64,000 nucleotides of DNA. Source: Prevotella sp. P5-92 (GTDB lineage Bacteria; Bacteroidota; Bacteroidia; Bacteroidales; Bacteroidaceae). The DNA lies in NCBI RefSeq assembly GCF_002251245.1, contig NZ_NPJG01000018.1, positions 1-64,000 on the forward strand, read 5' to 3'. A model generated the notes under the pieces. It was not told the origin of the DNA and ran no database searches. It saw only the letters and a program-made list of their open reading frames with translations. Position numbers and translations under genes: made by a program. Position 1 is the first letter of the stretch; the number at the start of each line of letters is the position of its first letter. Positions 36,260 through 45,166 of the stretch are shown here, piece after piece.

Positions 36260-37371
36260 TGAAGACGATGAAAAAACTATTGTTGACTATCATGTCGGCC
36301 ATGCTGCTGACTAGTGTTTCTGCCCAGAACGGCTATACCATCACTGGTACGGCAGAAGGAACAGTGAAGGGCGACACCATCCTTCTTTGCGAAATGCAAG
36401 GGTGGTTTGCCATGGTGCCTCTCGACACCGCTATCGTGAAAAAAGGCAAGTTCGAGTTTACCGGACAGTTTGACGGTTGCACCCATCGCTATCTGCTTGC
36501 CATGCACAAGGGCGAGTATGTGGCCATGGCAGCAATTTTGCTGGAGAATGCGCCCATCAGCGTGCAGATGTTTAAAGACGAGAATAAAAACATCATCGTG
36601 GGCGGTCCCAGCGCCCGTTTGTGGGATGAGTATGAGCGCGGAGCCAAAGAGTTCGACGACCGGATGGCTGCCGACTGGAGCGTATGTCTGGACACACTTG
36701 TGGCCGAAGACAATAAGATTAAGGAGCGCCTGCTTGTGAATACCTACTCCGCCGACCGCAAGAACTATACCAAACGCTTCATGCTGCAGCACATAGGCAC
36801 TCCCGTGGCCGACTATCTGCTGGCTCAGACACAGAGTGACTTCACGAAAGAAGAGCAGGTGCAACTGCTGAAACTCTTTGGGCAGCAAAAGCAGCAGTTC
36901 TATGCCTATAAAGGCATCATGGAGCAGCGGGCCATCGACCAGCGTACAGGCATCGGAGCACAATTCACCGACTTCAGTATGCCCGACCCGAAAGGCAAGA
37001 TGATTAGTGTTTCCGACTACGTGAAGAAGAACAAATACACGCTCATCGATTTCTGGGCTTCATGGTGCGGTCCTTGCCGTGCGGAGATGCCTACCGTGGT
37101 GAAGGCCTACGACCTTTATCACGCCAAGGGCTTCGAGGTGGTCGGCGTGTCGCTCGACAACAACAAGGAAGCATGGATAAAAGCCATCGACCAGCTGAAG
37201 ATGCCGTGGCCTCACATGAGCGACATTAAGGGCTGGGGTTGTGCCGGTGCTGCCCTCTACAATGTGAAGGGAATACCAGCCAATGTGCTTATTGACCAGC
37301 AAGGAAAGATTGTTGCCAAGAACCTGCGTGGCCAGGATTTGCTTGACAAAATGGCTGAGTTGCTGAAATAA
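36259..37371 (+). CDS. TlpA-like thiol-disulfide oxidoreductase
   Basis: The 370-residue paralogue of the preceding gene has a signal peptide (cut after VSAQ, about 23), a DUF4369-like domain, and a thioredoxin domain with WASWCGPC (Cys270, Cys273) and cis-Pro in VKGIPANVLI. The CGPC motif is of the classic reducing type, whereas the partner has CGMC, so the two may differ in redox role. It is the last gene of the SusC operon; a terminator follows. Confidence 0.92.
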   Translation: MKTMKKLLLTIMSAMLLTSVSAQNGYTITGTAEGTVKGDTILLCEMQGWFAMVPLDTAIVKKGKFEFTGQFDGCTHRYLLAMHKGEYVAMAAILLENAPISVQMFKDENKNIIVGGPSARLWDEYERGAKEFDDRMAADWSVCLDTLVAEDNKIKERLLVNTYSADRKNYTKRFMLQHIGTPVADYLLAQTQSDFTKEEQVQLLKLFGQQKQQFYAYKGIMEQRAIDQRTGIGAQFTDFSMPDPKGKMISVSDYVKKNKYTLIDFWASWCGPCRAEMPTVVKAYDLYHAKGFEVVGVSLDNNKEAWIKAIDQLKMPWPHMSDIKGWGCAGAALYNVKGIPANVLIDQQGKIVAKNLRGQDLLDKMAELLK

Positions 37372-37397
37372 AGTTTTTGAATAAAAGAAAAAGTATT

Positions 37398-37432
37398 CTT
37401 ATGCTCAGTTTGATTTTCTTGCTGAGCATAAG
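37398..37432 (+). terminator. Terminator of SusC operon
   Basis: An 11-bp perfect stem, CTTATGCTCAG (37398-37408) with CTGAGCATAAG (37422-37432), is followed by a T-rich run. The next 300 bp (37442-37733) are noncoding and I see no clear signal there. Confidence 0.85.
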
Positions 37433-37733
37433 TTTCTTTGTTTCTGAACGTGTAGCATTATCAGCTGCAAATATACGGAAAATTATTTGAAGTAAGCGGT
37501 TTTACATCCCTATTTTACACGCTCACTTATGATTGGCACTTTCTTTTGCAAAATCTACTTTCCCACGCAGAATGTGACGGGCTGGTTTTGTAAAGTATTA
37601 CCCCAGTTCGGGTTTATAATCCCATTCATTTACATAAATTGCCTTTGGTGGAATTGCGCATAACTCTTAGTCCCAAGCGGGCGATTTGCTTTAGGAATTA
37701 AAGTTTTTTATTTCGAAATGACTCTTGGTGTAG

Positions 37734-38624
37734 TTAGAACAATTCCAGTTGCCGGGTCTGCTCTATACAGTATCCTTGTAAAGCCTTAGGTTTGTTTTCA
37801 AAGAAACAGTATGCCCCCAATGCTGATATGAGATTCATTATGAAGTTGCCTACAGAGCGGTGTCTTGAATGCACAATCTGTGCAGTGTTTTTAAGCAGGT
37901 CATTAATAGTTTCTATGATATGCCTTTTGCGTAGCATCATTCTGTCATAAAATGGTATGAGTTTGTTTTTCATGTTCGTTTTCAGTCCAGTAACCAAGTG
38001 TATTCCATCCTCAAAAAGGAAGTCGAAGAGTTTCTGAGAAATATATCCCTTATCTGCAAACAGCTTGCCATAGAGGCGTTTAGCAAGGACCTTGAATACC
38101 TCAGGATTTTTGTCGCTGACATTGGCACCTGTTAGGACGAATGCGATAATCTCTCCTCTGTCATTGCAGGCCAAATGTAGTTTGAAACCATGACACCAGC
38201 CCATAGTCCCCTTGCCATCCGTGGCAATGCCGTCAAAAACCTTGTTGGCATAACGCCTCAAATTGTGGCATATCGGAATCATTGTGGAATCCACAAATGA
38301 TATCCCCATACACCTGCCAAAGGCACGAAGGTTCAGGAAAAACATAAGTTGAAAGAAAACGCGGCCTTCCAGTTCAACGAAACGATTATACGACACTGCC
38401 GTTGGGAAATAGCTCCTGAGGACACCCTTTATATATGTAAAATAATAGTGCTTGAAATTGCGAAAGCTTCCAAAGTGAAACAGCAGTAATATAGTCATTA
38501 TTTCACTGTCTGACATTGAGGCGGATTGCCTTCGGCGACGTCTATCATCGTAATCGTCTCCACGATGACGTATTGCATATATCAAAAAACCGCTAAGAGG
38601 CGAGCTTAGCGGTTTTCTTTCCAT
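37734..38624 (-). pseudogene. IS982-family transposase, 5-prime end replaced
   Basis: The frame has 296 codons. From about codon 28 on it is an IS982-type DDE transposase: SMSDSEIMTILLLFH, ISFVDSTMIPICHN with the first Asp, LFADKGYIS with the second, and KRHIIETINDLLK with the Glu. The true N-terminal 40 or so residues are absent. The first 25-30 codons read instead through the inverted repeat of the IS66 derivative (38550-38576) and its interior. The original start has been cut away, so activity is doubtful. Confidence 0.82.
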
Positions 38625-39316
38625 TTGTCAGGCAGAAGCATCCTGTATTTCTCCAAAGGTGTATTAGGAGGCAATGCTGCAGCTTTGTTAATAACGTCCG
38701 ATATGTATTCGAAGAAGTTCACGCCGTTGAGTCTGCACAAGCACACGAGGGAGTAGAACATGGCTCCCCGTTCGGCCCCCTTGTGGGAACCGAAGAACAG
38801 CGAGTTCCTCCTTGACAGCGAGATGTAGCGGTTTAGTCTCTCGATGTCGTTGTTGTCCAGATGGTAGTCTCCCCTTTTGAAGATGTTCATCAGCGCATCC
38901 CATTCTCCGAGCATGTAGTGCACAGCGTCATATTTCTCCGTCTTTGGCAGTATTGTCTTGTCGGCTGCCATCCGGTCGAGCTTTTTCCTTATGATTTTCA
39001 TTATCGGCCTGCACATGTCCTTCCTCCATTTCCTGTGCTTGGCCTCGATCCACCCATTCTGTCCGATAATGTGCTTGTGATCCAGATGGTAAATGTAGTT
39101 TATCAGCCTGACTATCACCTTGCAGTCGAAGTCTTCGCCACAGTCGAGGAACTTCCTTTTCACATGTTGGAAACATGCAAGTCTGAGGAACCATTTCCCC
39201 GCGCTCTTGTATGTCCTGTGGCACTGTCTCGATATCATAGTAAACCTTGCGCTTGGCGCCGTTGTTGGTGTGCGGTCTCTCCTTTTTGTCATGAGACTCT
39301 TCCGATTCAGTATCAT
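38606..39316 (-). pseudogene. IS66 transposase (TnpC) C-terminal fragment
   Basis: From about codon 36 the frame encodes the TnpC catalytic C-terminus: LACFQHVKRKFLDC, DNNDIERLNRYISLSRRN, LFFGSHKGAERGAMFYSL and LPDKWKENR. Intact TnpC has over 500 residues, so more than half is missing. The earlier codons are an out-of-frame reading of the upstream piece. Confidence 0.85.
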
Positions 39317-39533
39317 TGTTACTGTCGGGTGTTTCAGTCTCCTGTGCGGGCGGTGTCTGCTTCTCCGACTTGTTGCGGTTGAGCTTGCCGAGGACCTTCA
39401 ATGCCCTTTTCGTCTTTTCCTCCTCCTCTCCCTTTTGGACAAGAAGCGCCTTAAGGCTTGCCCGCGGATCCTTGTTGAGAAGCTCAAGATAACTGTTCCA
39501 AGTCTCCTCATAACGTTCTTCTGCTGTTTTCAT
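39215..39533 (-). pseudogene. IS66 tnpA-tnpC junction fragment
   Basis: Starting at ATG 39533, the first 25 or so codons (MKTAEERYEETWNSYLELL) match the tnpA start at 40394. They then continue with a charged sequence (NGAKRKVYYDIETV) like the N-terminal half of TnpC. The frame breaks near 39215, where the TnpC C-terminal part resumes in another frame. Two internal deletions explain this. A TACCTTTG -7 box lies at 39560-39567 on the same strand. Confidence 0.75.
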
Positions 39534-39753
39534 TGTTACCTCTTTTGTAAAAAACGCGACAAAGGTAAACAATTAATTTGGACGACGCAATACGTCATCG
39601 TGGAGACGCTTACTAATAATGCTATGGTTTTTCTCATGATATAGCAGTGTTCAGATGTCATAATAATACCTAATCATAATTTTAGTAGATACCCATTATA
39701 ATTTATAGTGGATACCCAAAGTAAATGTATCACAATCGGGCAAATGGTTTATG

Positions 39754-39831
39754 TTCCGCAGTGCGGAATGTACGTTCCACAGTGGCGTATGTACATTCCG
39801 CAGTGGTGAACGTACGTTCCGCACTGCGGAA
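39754..39831. repeat. 21-bp palindromic tandem array
   Basis: Units begin at exactly 21-bp steps: 39754, 39775, 39796 and 39817, the last partial. The consensus is close to TTCCGCAGTGCGGAATGTACG. The first and last units contain full palindromes of 15 bp (TTCCGCA..TGCGGAA). The stretch 39614-39930 has no gene besides this. Confidence 0.88.
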
Positions 39832-39930
39832 TATAACTCAATTCCCCTTTTTATCCAAATTCATTTCCCCTTTCTTTATACATTTCCAACGAGCAAGATG
39901 ATACATTCACTACAGTAATTCACAAAAACC

Positions 39931-39987
39931 TTAAATAATATAAATTTTCTTTGTACTTTCGATGATATCTTCGGTCAACCCAAACAT
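39931..39987 (-). pseudogene. IS66 tnpB start fragment
   Basis: The ATG at 39987 overlaps the end of tnpA, the usual IS66 arrangement, and gives MFGLTEDIIESTKKIYII before a stop. Only the first few residues look like TnpB, so the gene was truncated here. Confidence 0.55.
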
Positions 39988-40394
39988 GGCTCACCTCCTT
40001 TCCGGTAAAGGGACAGGAAAGACACCAACGCCTTGGCGCTGCAGCGCTTGATGTTGACAATCGTCCCGTCTGGGAAAGTGAGCGACACACCGGACAACAA
40101 GTCCGCATCTGGCATGGGGTTGCCGGATGCCGTTTCATCCGCTGTGACTGGCAGGAACATTGAAGTCGTATTGCATGAGACAGGTTCGCCTGACAGTGAC
40201 TTACGATGGCACTCCCTGATTTTAGCCTTGGCATCATAAACGCTAAGCCCATTGTGCGACATCCATTTGGTCATGCCGCGATAATACACACTCTTTAACT
40301 TTGTAAAGGATACCAGGCTTGCCCGCGGATCCTTGACGAGAAGCTCAAGATAACTGTTCCAAGTATCCTCATAACGTTCTTCTGCTGTTTTCAT
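39975..40394 (-). CDS. IS66-family TnpA (orf1) accessory protein
   Basis: The 139-residue protein opens MKTAEERYEDTWNSYLELL and ends SLYRKGGEPCLG, as full-length Bacteroidales IS66 orf1 proteins do. A helix-turn-helix-like middle (RGMTKWMSHNGLSVYDAKA) is visible. It appears intact, but its partners tnpB and tnpC are broken or absent, so it is orphaned. A TACCTTTG -7 box at 40419-40426 precedes it. Confidence 0.75.
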   Translation of the reverse strand: MKTAEERYEDTWNSYLELLVKDPRASLVSFTKLKSVYYRGMTKWMSHNGLSVYDAKAKIRECHRKSLSGEPVSCNTTSMFLPVTADETASGNPMPDADLLSGVSLTFPDGTIVNIKRCSAKALVSFLSLYRKGGEPCLG

Positions 40395-40472
40395 TGTTAC
40401 CTCCTTTAAAAAACTCGGCAAAGGTAAACAATTAATTTGGACAACGCAATACGTCATCGTGGAGACGCTTAC

Positions 40473-40717
40473 TAATACTACATTAAAAGCATTACGTTCT
40501 CGTTGTGGTATAAGCATAGCCATTGGTACGGTCGTACCACAACTGGTGTCACGACCGTACCATAACTATGGAACACTCGTGTCGCTAACTGTGGTACTGT
40601 CGTGTCACAAGAGTATTCAGTTGATATCTTTGTGGTTTATCTATTTAAGTTGTGGTTCAACTATTTAATTTTACAAGTTATCGTCTTATTTATATTACAG
40701 GTTGCCAAGTTAATTTA
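40473..40717. repeat. 245-bp direct repeat, copy 2
   Basis: This is the partner of 25005-25249: same orientation, about three mismatches, and the same four-unit 23-bp array. Its left edge is the outer base of the IS66 inverted repeat, and its right edge is 35 bp beyond the stop of yifB. The two copies enclose about 15.2 kb. Confidence 0.92.
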
Positions 40718-40751
40718 TTATTTGTAATGCTTGTTGACTCTTATTCAAATG

Positions 40752-42299
40752 CTACCGGTATGGCCGTTCTGCCCAGTCGCCTCTGTCAAGGCTTCTGTAG
40801 GCGATGGCTTCGGCGAGGTGGATGGGTTTGACGTCGGCTGACGCGTCGAGGTCGGCGATGGTGCGTGCTACTTTCAATATGCGATTGTAGGCTCTGGCGC
40901 TGAGGTTGAGCTTGTGCATGGCTTTCTTCAGGAGGGTGATGCCGGCTTCGTCGGGTGCTGCATATTCGTGGATCATGCGCTCGGTCATCTGTGCGTTGCA
41001 GTGGATGTGTGGAATTGACCTGTATCGCTCTTCCTGCATCTTTCTCGCGGCGATGACACGCTGGCGGATGCTGCTGCTGGGTTCGCCCTTTTCTGCCTTT
41101 GAGATCTCCTCGAACGGCACGGGCTGTATCTCACACTGTATGTCGATGCGGTCGAGCAGCGGTCCGCTGATCTTGTTCATGTAGCGTTGTATCTGGTTGG
41201 CTGTGCACACGCAGGTGTGGGTGGCGTCGCCGTAATATCCGCAGGGACAAGGATTCATGGAGGCGACGAACATGAACGAGCAAGGATATTCGATGGTGTA
41301 TTTGGAGCGACTGATGGTGATCTTGCGGTCCTCGAGGGGCTGACGTAACACTTCGAGCACGCTGCGGTTGAACTCAGGCAGCTCGTCGCAGAAGAGCACA
41401 CCGTTGTGTGCCAACGAGATCTCGCCTGGCTGGGGATTGATGCCGCCTCCAACGAGCGCCACCTGCGAGATAGTGTGATGGGGCGAGCGGAACGGGCGTT
41501 GGGAGATGAGTGACGTGTCGCGGCTGAGGGCGCCGGCGATGCTATGTACCTGTGTGGTCTCAAGGCTCTCAGCCAACGAGAGGGGTGGGAGGATGGATGG
41601 GAGGCGTTTTGCCATCATCGACTTGCCGCTGCCTGGAGGACCTATCATGATGATGTTGTGGCCGCCGGCAGCCGCCACTTCCATGGCGCGCTTTACGGTC
41701 TGCTGTCCTTTGACGTCGGCAAAGTCGAACTCGAAATGGCTCTGTTGCTCGTAGAATATCTTTCGTGTGTCGATAAGTTCGGGTTGTGCCTCTCCTCCTC
41801 TTAGGAAGTCGATGACCTCGGCGATATTTTCCATGCCATAGACGTCGAGGTTGTTGACCACGGCAGCTTCCCTGACGTTGGCTTTCGGGACGATGAGGCC
41901 CTTAAACTTCTCTGCCCTTGCTCTTATGGAGATGGGCAGTGCGCCGCGCACGGGCTGCAGACGGCCGTCGAGTCCTAACTCGCCGATGAGCATATAGTCT
42001 GACAGGCGGTCGGCATTGAGCTTCTCATCGCATGCCAGTATGCCGATGGCTATGGGGAGGTCGTAGCCGCTGCCTTCTTTCCTGAGGTCGGCTGGAGCCA
42101 TGTTGATGGTGATGTCGGCCACGGGGAAACGGAAGCCGTTGTTTTCGAGTGCGGCTTTGATGCGGTCGAGGCTTTCGCGGACGGCATTGTCGGGCAGTCC
42201 TGTGAGATGACACATCACTCCCCGACTCTTATGTACCTCTACTGTGACTACGGTGGCGTCGAGGCCATTGACGGCTGCGCAAAATGTTTTTACGAGCAA
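40752..42299 (-). CDS. yifB: YifB/ComM-family AAA ATPase
   Basis: This 515-residue protein has an N-terminal Lon-protease-like S5 domain (NGLDATVVTVEVHKSRG, GLPDNAVRES), a Walker A at about 220-227 (GPPGSGKS), a Walker B VLFCDELPEF, and a C-terminal Mg-chelatase-like domain with Cys-rich CPCGYYGD. ComM homologues act as helicases that widen recombination intermediates in natural transformation. The length matches the family. It is followed on the same strand by two lipoprotein-encoding genes upstream in map order. Confidence 0.95.
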   Translation of the reverse strand: MLVKTFCAAVNGLDATVVTVEVHKSRGVMCHLTGLPDNAVRESLDRIKAALENNGFRFPVADITINMAPADLRKEGSGYDLPIAIGILACDEKLNADRLSDYMLIGELGLDGRLQPVRGALPISIRARAEKFKGLIVPKANVREAAVVNNLDVYGMENIAEVIDFLRGGEAQPELIDTRKIFYEQQSHFEFDFADVKGQQTVKRAMEVAAAGGHNIIMIGPPGSGKSMMAKRLPSILPPLSLAESLETTQVHSIAGALSRDTSLISQRPFRSPHHTISQVALVGGGINPQPGEISLAHNGVLFCDELPEFNRSVLEVLRQPLEDRKITISRSKYTIEYPCSFMFVASMNPCPCGYYGDATHTCVCTANQIQRYMNKISGPLLDRIDIQCEIQPVPFEEISKAEKGEPSSSIRQRVIAARKMQEERYRSIPHIHCNAQMTERMIHEYAAPDEAGITLLKKAMHKLNLSARAYNRILKVARTIADLDASADVKPIHLAEAIAYRSLDRGDWAERPYR

Positions 42300-42346
42300 T
42301 GTATGAACGGTTTTAATTGGTTATTATTAATTATTATAATGTTATA

Positions 42347-43354
42347 TTATTTTTTCCCCAACACCTCTTTGATTTTCTCTTCTATCTTGTCGGCTCTGAG
42401 GTCGCGTGCGATGATCTTGCCTTTGGAGTCGCAGATGATGTTGCCTGGTATTGTGGCGATGCCGAGGGTCTTGAGGATGGGCGACTGCCACATGTTGCCG
42501 TTGCATATGTTGCTCCACTTGATAGAGTCGGAGGTGACGCGGCGGCGACAGTCTTTGATGCTCGCGTCGAGGCAGATGCTGATGGCCTCGATGTCGTTGC
42601 CGTGTTCTTTCTTTTTCCTTACTATTAGGCGCTGGATGTTTTGGCTTTCGTAGTTCCAGCTTGCCCAGACGTTGATGATGTTGAACTTACCAGTGAGGGC
42701 GCTGTTGCTGGTTTTCTTTCCGTTGATGTCGATTGCGGAGAACCGTGGCAGAGGTTCGCCTACCTGTATGTTCTTCTGAGTGTCGAGGTGCTTCAGGAGA
42801 AGGTCGGTGGCGGCATCGCTCGGATTGGCCTTTTTCATGTCCTTTGCCAAGAGGGCAGCCTTCTTGTAGTCGGGCTGTGGGCTGTCGATGAAGTACTTAC
42901 GGAGCAGGTAGCGGCTGATGATGGATGTGGGGTTGGCGTTGATGAACTTCTCGGCCTCGCGTTTCACCTCGGGCGGCGTGAGGTTGGCAGCCATGAGTCG
43001 CCATTCGGTCATCTGCTCGTTGATGTCGGTGCCACTGACTTCGACTTCCTTTAGATGGGAGGCGTCGCCGCTGAGTTTGGCGGTGGCACCCGACTCGCCG
43101 AAGACGGGATGTTCGGAAAAGTTGGGGAAGACGATGATGAACGTGGCGGTGGTGTCGAGCGGCGTGTCGTATTCGAACCGTCCCTGGCTGACCGTTATGG
43201 TGTCAAGGCCGGGGATGGCGCCGTCGGTGCTATAAACATAGAACTCACCCTGGTTGAAGTTCCTTAGCCGACCGGAGATGCGGAAATGTCCGCTCTCGGC
43301 ACCGCAGGATACCAGAACCAGGGTGAGTAGTATATATCCAATGAATTTCTTCAT
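42347..43354 (-). CDS. Thioredoxin-fold lipoprotein lacking CXXC
   Basis: The 335-residue lipoprotein (LVSC, Cys17) has a DUF4369-like N-terminal domain (HFRISGRLRNFNQGEFYVY) and a TlpA-like C-terminal domain (NIINVWASWNYESQN). Where TlpA has WCxxC, this protein has WNYES (Asn234, Ser237), so it cannot perform disulfide exchange in the usual way. The cis-Pro loop ATIPGNIICD is kept. A binding or structural role is likely. Confidence 0.82.
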   Translation of the reverse strand: MKKFIGYILLTLVLVSCGAESGHFRISGRLRNFNQGEFYVYSTDGAIPGLDTITVSQGRFEYDTPLDTTATFIIVFPNFSEHPVFGESGATAKLSGDASHLKEVEVSGTDINEQMTEWRLMAANLTPPEVKREAEKFINANPTSIISRYLLRKYFIDSPQPDYKKAALLAKDMKKANPSDAATDLLLKHLDTQKNIQVGEPLPRFSAIDINGKKTSNSALTGKFNIINVWASWNYESQNIQRLIVRKKKEHGNDIEAISICLDASIKDCRRRVTSDSIKWSNICNGNMWQSPILKTLGIATIPGNIICDSKGKIIARDLRADKIEEKIKEVLGKK

Positions 43355-43383
43355 TATGACATGTTAAGAGTGTAACGTCAGTA

Positions 43384-45054
43384 TTACTTGCTTACGTTAA
43401 CGAGCTCGAGGTCGTTCTCAGCATACTTGGCGTATGAAGAGTCCTTGCTGATGGCAGCCTTGAGGGCTGTGGCAGCTGCGCTGTTGTTGCCAAGACGAGC
43501 GTTGAGGATGGCCTTGAGATACTCAGTTGTGGCGTCGCCGTTCTTGATGTTGTTGAGTGTACTTGTGGCGGCGTTGTAGTTCTTGTTGAGGATCTGTGCC
43601 AGGGCAGCGCTGTTGCTGTTGATGTTGGCGAAGTCCTGCTCAGCCTGTGCGTAGTTGCCCTTCATGAGGTTGAGGTTACCTACGATCTCGCTGAGACCGA
43701 AGGCGTTGGCTGCCTTGGCGATATAGTTCTCAGCGTCGCGAACGTTGCCTTCAGCGAGAGCGATGAGTCCGAGGTTGGCGTTGCTTTCAGCATTGCTGCC
43801 ATCTACGCTCTGAGCCTTCTGTGCATAGTTCTTTGCTGCGCTGAGGTCGCCCTTTGCGAAGGCGAGTGTAGCGAGGTTGTTGTAAGCGCGTGCGTCGTTG
43901 TAGAGCTCGGCTGCTTTCTTGTAGAATGCTTCCTTTTGAGCGTCGTTGACGAGTGTGGCACCGTAGATGAGCTCCTCGTTGCTGAGCTGAGAAGCGTCGT
44001 TGCCAAACTGCTCTACGATCTGAGCGTCGCTGCGGCCGATGACCTCATAGTTGAGGGTGAGGCGTGCGCGGCGGAGTTCGGGCAGGATGCCGTCTGCCAA
44101 CTCGCGGAACACTGCGCTCATGTTCTTGATTTGCTGCTCGCGCTCCTCTGGATCTTTGTACATAGAGAGCACGCGGAGAATAACGTCCTTGTCCTGGATG
44201 TCAGATACCTTTACCAGCTCCTGGAAGCCTTCCCAGTCCTGAGCGGTGTATTTAGCGTCAACGGGAGCCTCTACCTTAGTGTTCTTGAGGGTCTTGTTGA
44301 CAAACTTCTCGGTGTTGTTCTGGCGCTGAGCGGCGAGCTTGTCGTTGAGCTTCAGACCGCCATCAGGAGAAGCGTAGGCAGAAACCTCTACGTTCTTGAG
44401 GTTGAGACCTTCCTTGTCGGCGTTGATCTTCTTCAGCATCTCAACGAACTCCTTAACAGAGTTATTTTTGAGTTCGCTCTTGCGGAGAGTGGCCTGCTGG
44501 ATGAGGAACTTGATGTTAGCCTCCTGCTTGTGCTCGATGATGCGCTGATAAGCATCCTGAGCCACGCTTGCCTGAGCCGACTTTACGGTGCGGCCGCTGA
44601 GTTCAGATGTAGCGACGATGCCGTCAGCCACCTTCACTGCGGGAACGTCAACCTTCTTGCTTCCGATATAAGCATCGAAAGTGAGGTAGAGTTCGCTCTT
44701 CTGCATCTCGGGAACATACTTGAAGTTGGTCTTCATAGAGTAGTTGCCGCCGACCTTGTAAGAGATGGTTTGGTTGTTGCCCTGCACCTTCTCGCCCTGG
44801 AATGTGGCGCCAGTGCCCTGTACGGCCTGTCCGTTGCCATAGCGGAGTTCTGGGATGACGGTGACAGTGGCCTTTTTCTTCATGTATTTCTCCGGGAACA
44901 TGCCATTGATGGTGGCGGGCACCTGACCTGCTGTTGTCTCCAGTGGGTTAGGGTCAACCTTGAAATTGTCCGATGAGAGTGCTCCGAGCTTAGAGCAAGA
45001 CGACAGGATCATCATTGAAGCTGCCGACAAAAGCAATAAATTTTTCTTCTGCAT
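43384..45054 (-). CDS. OmpA-like and TPR lipoprotein
   Basis: This 556-residue lipoprotein (LSSC, Cys20) has a beta-rich part, then an OmpA-like segment (VEVSAYASPDGGLKLNDKLAAQRQ, about 225-250). A series of TPR motifs fills the C-terminal half (AYNNLATLAFAKGDLSAAKNYA, ANLGLIALAEGNVRDAENYI). Such proteins are abundant outer membrane lipoproteins in Bacteroidales. Codon use is strongly biased, suggesting high expression. The promoter box is at 45098-45105. Confidence 0.82.
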   Translation of the reverse strand: MQKKNLLLLSAASMMILSSCSKLGALSSDNFKVDPNPLETTAGQVPATINGMFPEKYMKKKATVTVIPELRYGNGQAVQGTGATFQGEKVQGNNQTISYKVGGNYSMKTNFKYVPEMQKSELYLTFDAYIGSKKVDVPAVKVADGIVATSELSGRTVKSAQASVAQDAYQRIIEHKQEANIKFLIQQATLRKSELKNNSVKEFVEMLKKINADKEGLNLKNVEVSAYASPDGGLKLNDKLAAQRQNNTEKFVNKTLKNTKVEAPVDAKYTAQDWEGFQELVKVSDIQDKDVILRVLSMYKDPEEREQQIKNMSAVFRELADGILPELRRARLTLNYEVIGRSDAQIVEQFGNDASQLSNEELIYGATLVNDAQKEAFYKKAAELYNDARAYNNLATLAFAKGDLSAAKNYAQKAQSVDGSNAESNANLGLIALAEGNVRDAENYIAKAANAFGLSEIVGNLNLMKGNYAQAEQDFANINSNSAALAQILNKNYNAATSTLNNIKNGDATTEYLKAILNARLGNNSAAATALKAAISKDSSYAKYAENDLELVNVSK

Positions 45055-45097
45055 ATTTTTATAAGTTAATTAAACGATTACGTAGCTATTTCGCGTG

Positions 45098-45105
45098 CAA
45101 AGTTA
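45098..45105 (-). promoter_or_regulatory. Bacteroidetes -7 element for OmpA/TPR lipoprotein
   Basis: The minus strand reads TAACTTTG, 44 bp upstream of the start at 45054. The -33 box is not clear. Confidence 0.55.
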
Positions 45106-45166
45106 CAAAATTCTTTATAAAGGCGGGGAAATAACGCGTGCTTTTTATGTAATATTAACTGATAAG

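Larger units (their letters stand above)
38550..39613 (-). mobile_element. IS66-family internal-deletion derivative
   Basis: Inverted repeats bound the element: 38550-38576 on the left and 39587-39613 on the right, with 26 of 27 bases matching (outer end GTAA, core CGTCTCCACGATGACGTATTGC). Inside are only pieces of IS66 genes. With no intact transposase it would need help in trans to move. No matching 8-bp target duplication is visible at the two ends. Confidence 0.82.
39931..40472 (-). mobile_element. IS66-family end fragment (tnpA and truncated tnpB)
   Basis: The inverted repeat at 40446-40472 is identical in its core to the right end of the neighbouring element. About 160 bp inside it are nearly identical to 39455-39613. 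After tnpA the element breaks off within tnpB. The outer end touches the 245-bp repeat copy 2 with no base between. Confidence 0.8.

Noticed and set aside
26146-37371. Classical polysaccharide utilisation locus
   Set aside because: SusC and SusD are present, but none of the six other genes is a glycosidase, lyase, esterase or sulfatase.
39754-39831. CRISPR array
   Set aside because: Units are contiguous at 21 bp with no spacers, and no cas gene is in the window.
43936-44976. 346-codon plus-strand frame opposite the OmpA/TPR lipoprotein gene
   Set aside because: It is a shadow of a strongly codon-biased gene. The Leu/Val-rich translation shows no family resemblance.
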